Source of the DNA: PALSA-612 sp963791225
GTDB lineage: Bacteria > Actinomycetota > Thermoleophilia > Gaiellales > Gaiellaceae
Direction: 5' to 3'
Assembly: GCA_963791225.1 (NCBI GenBank)
Contig: CAWBRV010000003.1
Location: 744,001-808,000 of the forward strand
Length of the DNA: 64,000 bases
Shown here: in pieces, positions 60,644 through 64,000 of the stretch
How the letters are laid out: each line of letters begins with the position of its first letter
How positions within the stretch are numbered: the stretch's first letter is position 1
Program-made: the position numbers and the translations under genes
Notes under the pieces: generated by a model
Seen by the model: only the letters and a program-made list of their open reading frames with translations
Told to the model about the DNA's origin: nothing
Databases searched by the model: none

Positions 60644-61222
60644 ATGACGCGAGGCGTGTTGACCGTCGCAGCGCTGGCCACGGCCGGCGCTCTTGCCCTG
60701 GCCGGCTGCGGCGGGTCGAGCTCGAGCAGCAAGTCGACCACCCCGACGACTACACCGACGACGACGCCGGCCACCACTGCCACCACGACGACTCCGCAGG
60801 GCTCGGCGAAGCGGCTGACGACGACGCAGTGGACCGCCTACCAGACGGCCAACAAGACATGGACGTCCGCGAACACCAAGGGGATCGCGAAGTTCCGGTC
60901 GTGCAGCAAGATCACCGCTGCGTCGAACGCGTCGTCCGACGACATGGCCAAGTGCCTGGGCAACACGATCACGGTCGTCACGACGTCGACGACGGCCTTC
61001 GGCACGACCCTGCACGGGTTCCAGGCCACCGTCGGCGGCCAGTGCTCGTCCACGCTGAACGACTACATCGGCGGCCTCGTCAGCTGGAACAACGTCGTCG
61101 CGGGGATCGGGCATGCGATCTCGCTCGGCCAACTCCCGAACACCGCGAACGTGCAGACCGTCTTCGATCAGATCGGCACCTCCGCGGCGGCCTTCGTCAA
61201 GGCCTGCAAGCCCGTCGGCTGA
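60644..61222 (+). CDS. Secreted lipoprotein of unknown function
   Basis: 192 residues from ATG 60644, with TAAGGT seven bases upstream. Lipobox LAGC after ALATAGALA, a Ser/Thr linker (SSSSSKSTTPTTTPTTTPAT), then a helical domain with four cysteines (FRSCSKITAA; DDMAKCLGNTI; VGGQCSSTLN; FVKACKPVG). Follows the exporter by 60 bases on the same strand but has its own promoter-like box. No family recognised. Confidence 0.8.
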   Translation: MTRGVLTVAALATAGALALAGCGGSSSSSKSTTPTTTPTTTPATTATTTTPQGSAKRLTTTQWTAYQTANKTWTSANTKGIAKFRSCSKITAASNASSDDMAKCLGNTITVVTTSTTAFGTTLHGFQATVGGQCSSTLNDYIGGLVSWNNVVAGIGHAISLGQLPNTANVQTVFDQIGTSAAAFVKACKPVG

Positions 61223-61225
61223 CGA

Positions 61226-62160
61226 TCAGAGCGCGGCGATCGCCTCGGGACGAGGTGGCGCCACGAGCAGGCCGAGCGCCGCTGCGATGTCCCCGAAGAC
61301 GTCGCCCCCGGGCAACGAGTACCGTCGCTCGAAGTCGACACCGCCGTTCACCTCGATCACGACGTAGTCGCCGCGGTCCGGGAGCAGGTCGATTCCGACG
61401 AAGTCTCCCGACACGGCTCTCGCGGCGTCGAGAGCAGCCTCGCGCGCCGGGGGCGGCACGATCGCGGGACACGAGGTGCCGCCGAGGCTGAGGTTCGTCC
61501 GCCACTCGTCCGGCGCGGCGACGCGTGACTCGGCGCCGACGATCCTGCCCCCGGCCACCAGCACGCGCAGGTCGTGACCCACCGGCGGAACGAGCGACTG
61601 CACGAGCGCGCCGTGCCGCCGAAACCAGTGCCGCTCGGCGATCGCGTCGATCGCGGCCCGAAGCTCTCGCCGCGAATCGCAGCGGAGAACGTCCGCGCCC
61701 AGCTCCCGAACCTGGGCTTGATCACGACCGGCGGTTCGAGCGACGGCACCCTGCTCCGGAGCGTGACGTGCTCCGTCGACGGGTGAGCTACACCCGCCAC
61801 GGTCAGCGAGCGTGCCGTTCGCAGCTTGTCGTGGGCACGGAGCAACGCGGCAGGCGAGTTCAGCACGCGAACGCCGCGCCGGCGCAACTCCAGGAGGGAA
61901 AGCAGCCCGGGCTCGACACCGTCGAGCGTGCGACGGACGTCGAGCCTCCCGAGCGCGACGTCGCCTGCGCGCAGCCGCTCCAGGCAGCGGGCCGGCGTCA
62001 TTACCTCTGCATCGAGCCCCAGGGCCTGCCAGGCGCCTTCGATGTCGAGGTTCGTCTCGCTGGCGGCGGCGACGACCGCGATCCGGTTCGCGCCGAAGCG
62101 CCGGGAGGTCGAGAACGCACCCCTGCCGGCCCCGACGAGCGTCTGGGCATCGCGGATCAT
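61226..62160 (-). CDS. RimK-type ATP-grasp ligase, one apparent frameshift
   Basis: ATG 62160. Conserved N-terminal part (VMTPARCLERLRAGDVALGR; RVLNSPAALLRAHDKLRTAR; EPPVVIKPRFGSWA), then the frame shifts near 61698 in a CCC run. Adding one C on the plus strand (G on the coding strand) restores FGSWGADVLRCDSRRELRAA and the C-terminal VGHDLRVLVAGGRIVGAESR / RTNLSLGG / FVGIDLLPDRGDYVVIEVNG, the RimK/LysX-like ATP-grasp end. About 311 residues when joined. Substrate unknown; such ligases add amino acids to proteins or small molecules. Confidence 0.82.
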
Positions 62161-62230
62161 GAGCAGCCTCGGCCCGAGCGTACGCCGCCCGGTCGTGACG
62201 ATGTGGGCTCCGACTCGTGACGATCAGGGT

Positions 62231-62268
62231 CTACCGGGCCCGGCCGCAAGCACGGCCGGGCCCGGTAG
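62231..62268. terminator. Perfect 16-bp terminator hairpin
   Basis: CTACCGGGCCCGGCCG (62231-62246), loop CAAGCA, CGGCCGGGCCCGGTAG (62253-62268). It lies 10 bases after the end of the minus-strand Ig-like protein gene and before the ATP-grasp gene, insulating the two. Confidence 0.85.
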
Positions 62269-62277
62269 ACAATTTGA

Positions 62278-63369
62278 CTACGGCGACTTCGTCGCGACCT
62301 GGACGAGCCGGCCGCCGGAGACTCCGGCCAGCGTCGGGTCGCCCTGACGGTAGCCCTTCACGTAGAACTGGACGCTGTAGCCGGTCTTGATCGGGAAGTT
62401 CGACTTGGGCTGGATCGTGTAGACGACGATGCCGTTCGAGTCGGTCTGCGCCGCGTCGGGCGTCGATGTGACGACCGGCGTCGAGACGATCGAGACGAAC
62501 GCGCCCTTGACCAGCTTGCCCTTGTTGTCCTTGATCTTGATCGTGACCCGGATCGACTGGCTCGTCGAGGTGACCGGGTTCGGCGAGAACGACACCGTGT
62601 CGACGACCAGCCGGTCGCCGGCCACGAGGGAGCTCACCGGTACGGAGCTGCCGCCGCCGCCTCCGCCACCGCCGCCGCTCTCGCTGACGATCGCGGTCGG
62701 ATTGGACAGGCCAGGGGTCTGGCCGGCGCTGTTCTTGGCGATGACCTTGACCCTGATCCTCTTGCCGACGTCACCGGCGGCGACCGTGTAGGTGTTGCCG
62801 GTCGCGCCGTTGCCCGGGCACGAGGAGAGGTTGCTCGTGCAGCTCTGCCACTTGAAGGTGTACGAGATCGGCTGCGTTCCCACCCATGTCCCGGTCGTCG
62901 CCGTCAGCGTCTTGCCCACGACTGCCTGCCCGGAGATTGCCGGCGGCACCGTCACGCTCGGGGCGTTCGGGTTGGCCGGAACCACGGCCGTCGCGTTCGC
63001 GCGGGCGGTCGTAGAGTCATTCCCGTTCGTTGCCGTGACGTCGAGCCGGATCGTGTGCTTCGCGTCGGCCGACACGACCGTGTACTTGCCTCCCGTCGCA
63101 TTCGCGATCTTCTGACAGGACTCTCCGTTGTCGTTGCAGCGCAGCCACTGACTGGCGTAGCTGTTTCCGGTTTCCGGAGTCCACTTACCCTTGTTGCCAG
63201 TCAGCACGGTGCCGACCTTGATCGGATACACGTACGTGATCGACGGCTCCTTCGTGTTGCTCGGCTTCTCCTGGCTCCGTCCGGTCGCCGTCGACGCCGC
63301 GACGAGCACGGCGACGGCGCCGAGGGCGACGGCAGCCGCCGGCAGCACGATCCTGGGCGTGCGAAGCAT
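62278..63369 (-). CDS. Secreted Ig-like repeat protein
   Basis: 363 residues, signal peptide (RIVLPAAAVALGAVAVLVAA). Two tandem Ig-like repeats of the GxxLTxxxGxWxG type (VGTVLTGNKGKWTPETGNSY; VVGKTLTATTGTWVGTQPIS), each with a cysteine pair, a poly-Gly linker (nine Gly), then a beta domain (SLVAGDRLVVDTVSFSPNPV; YSVQFYVKGYRQGDPTLAGV). Such proteins are frequent in the cell envelope of Solirubrobacter-like genera. Monocistronic. Confidence 0.82.
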   Translation of the reverse strand: MLRTPRIVLPAAAVALGAVAVLVAASTATGRSQEKPSNTKEPSITYVYPIKVGTVLTGNKGKWTPETGNSYASQWLRCNDNGESCQKIANATGGKYTVVSADAKHTIRLDVTATNGNDSTTARANATAVVPANPNAPSVTVPPAISGQAVVGKTLTATTGTWVGTQPISYTFKWQSCTSNLSSCPGNGATGNTYTVAAGDVGKRIRVKVIAKNSAGQTPGLSNPTAIVSESGGGGGGGGGSSVPVSSLVAGDRLVVDTVSFSPNPVTSTSQSIRVTIKIKDNKGKLVKGAFVSIVSTPVVTSTPDAAQTDSNGIVVYTIQPKSNFPIKTGYSVQFYVKGYRQGDPTLAGVSGGRLVQVATKSP

Positions 63370-63623
63370 GTTCGTACCTCCTCTGTCCGCTTGGCCCGGC
63401 CAGTGTCCGTGCGCATTTGCACCCCGGCATCACCCATCAAGGACGAAAGGGTCGAGGAGCGGCAAGCGCCCCCGGGCCCTCACTCGGGGGCGCCCGCCTG
63501 GCAAGCGGCGAGGTCGCCGCGCCGTCGGTGGCCGCTACTGCGAGTAGCGACTCCGGCAAAGCATCGCGTGTCGCCCGAGCGGGGACCTCGTCCCGATGGG
63601 ATGAACGCGGCTGTTCGGGCTCT
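63370..63623. other. Intergenic region, nothing identified
   Basis: About 250 bases between two minus-strand genes. No coding frame, tRNA or strong hairpin recognised. Confidence 0.4.
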
Positions 63624-64000
63624 TTACAGAGGCCTGGTCGGTTCGAGCACGTCCGACGGCTCCATCATCCCGAGATCGATCGCACGCTGGATCGCCTCGC
63701 TTCGCGACGAGGCGCCGAGCTTCCGGTACGTGCAGATCGCTTGCGTCTTGACCGTGTTCCGGGAGACGTGGAGGTGGTCGGCGATCTCGCGGAACGTGAG
63801 ATGCGTGGTCAGGAGCGGCAGCAGTCGGCGTTCCGCCGGGGTCAGGTGCTCCCAGTCGCCGCCTTGCGGCCGTCGGCTCGCGAGCTCGAGGGCCAGCTCC
63901 TCCGCGTGGGCGGCGAGCACGCCGAGCTCAGGGTCCCGGGCAAGCGCGCTCTGGGCCTCGGCGAGGAGCGCGGCGGCGCCGTCGGCATCCGACAGGACGA
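63624..64000 (-). CDS. LuxR-type regulator, C-terminal part, cut by window edge
   Basis: The visible 124 codons end in a LuxR/FixJ HTH: HLTPAERRLLPLLTTHLTFR and EIADHLHVSRNTVKTQAICT, YRKLGASSRSEAIQRAIDLG. The upstream part (DADGAAALLAEAQSALARDP) looks like the TPR-like end of a MalT/LAL-type ATPase regulator. The N-terminus lies beyond 64000, so the domain architecture is unknown. Confidence 0.88.
   Translation of the reverse strand, partial: VLSDADGAAALLAEAQSALARDPELGVLAAHAEELALELASRRPQGGDWEHLTPAERRLLPLLTTHLTFREIADHLHVSRNTVKTQAICTYRKLGASSRSEAIQRAIDLGMMEPSDVLEPTRPL

Overview
High-GC actinobacterial chromosome segment. The ribosomal/replication cluster rpsF-ssb-rpsR-rplI-dnaB-purA, split pur genes, an F420-type PPOX enzyme, a decaprenyl-phosphate phosphoribosyltransferase, and large cyclase/ATPase/TPR regulators together suggest a Thermoleophilia-like (Gaiellales/Solirubrobacterales) lineage. 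That placement is inference from gene content and style; I could run no search. Many genes carry a TANNNT box only 6-11 nt before the start codon and no Shine-Dalgarno, so leaderless transcription looks common.

Layout. 1-3.6 kb: DUF58/MoxR pair, a secreted alpha/beta hydrolase and its PadR regulator. 3.7-10.1 kb: two class III cyclase-like/AAA/TPR regulators flanking gloA. 10.1-19.9 kb: an intradiol dioxygenase-like protein, then one long minus-strand operon in which almost every stop overlaps the next start. It encodes envelope and copper-handling proteins (YcnI/DUF1775, a CopC-CopD-YtkA fusion, lipoprotein, TPM-domain proteins) and carries about ten apparent frameshifts in its first 5.7 kb. 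20-35 kb: core metabolism (purQSCB, purE, purD, purA; dnaB, rplI, rpsR, ssb, rpsF) with MarR/YceI/FMN reductase and fdhD-mobA.

36.7-52 kb is accessory in character. It opens with a selenocysteine tRNA, has lower coding density, and holds broken paralogues, an interspersed repeat family, iterated CTGGCGCACA repeats and the 3' part of a serine tRNA (a likely attachment scar). Its intact genes are mainly cell-envelope functions: UPF0104 flippase-like proteins, NlpC/P60, SGNH hydrolase, UbiA-family DPPR synthase, phosphodiester glycosidase, ferric-reductase-like protein and a HELGH metalloprotease.

52.6-64 kb: an EamA-like transporter, a Crp regulator with a perfect TGTGA-N6-TCACA site directly before its start, a cyclodeaminase-like protein and an ECF sigma pair. 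Next comes the most interesting unit: a 46-residue peptide with a double-glycine leader, a PpiC/SurA-like cytoplasmic protein, and a 1,045-residue exporter made of two cyclic-nucleotide-binding domains, a C39-type peptidase, a transmembrane domain and an ABC ATPase. I read this as a putative cyclic-nucleotide-gated peptide maturation/export system; cyclases and a Crp in the same window make a cNMP link plausible but unproven. The window ends in a LuxR-type regulator cut by the edge.
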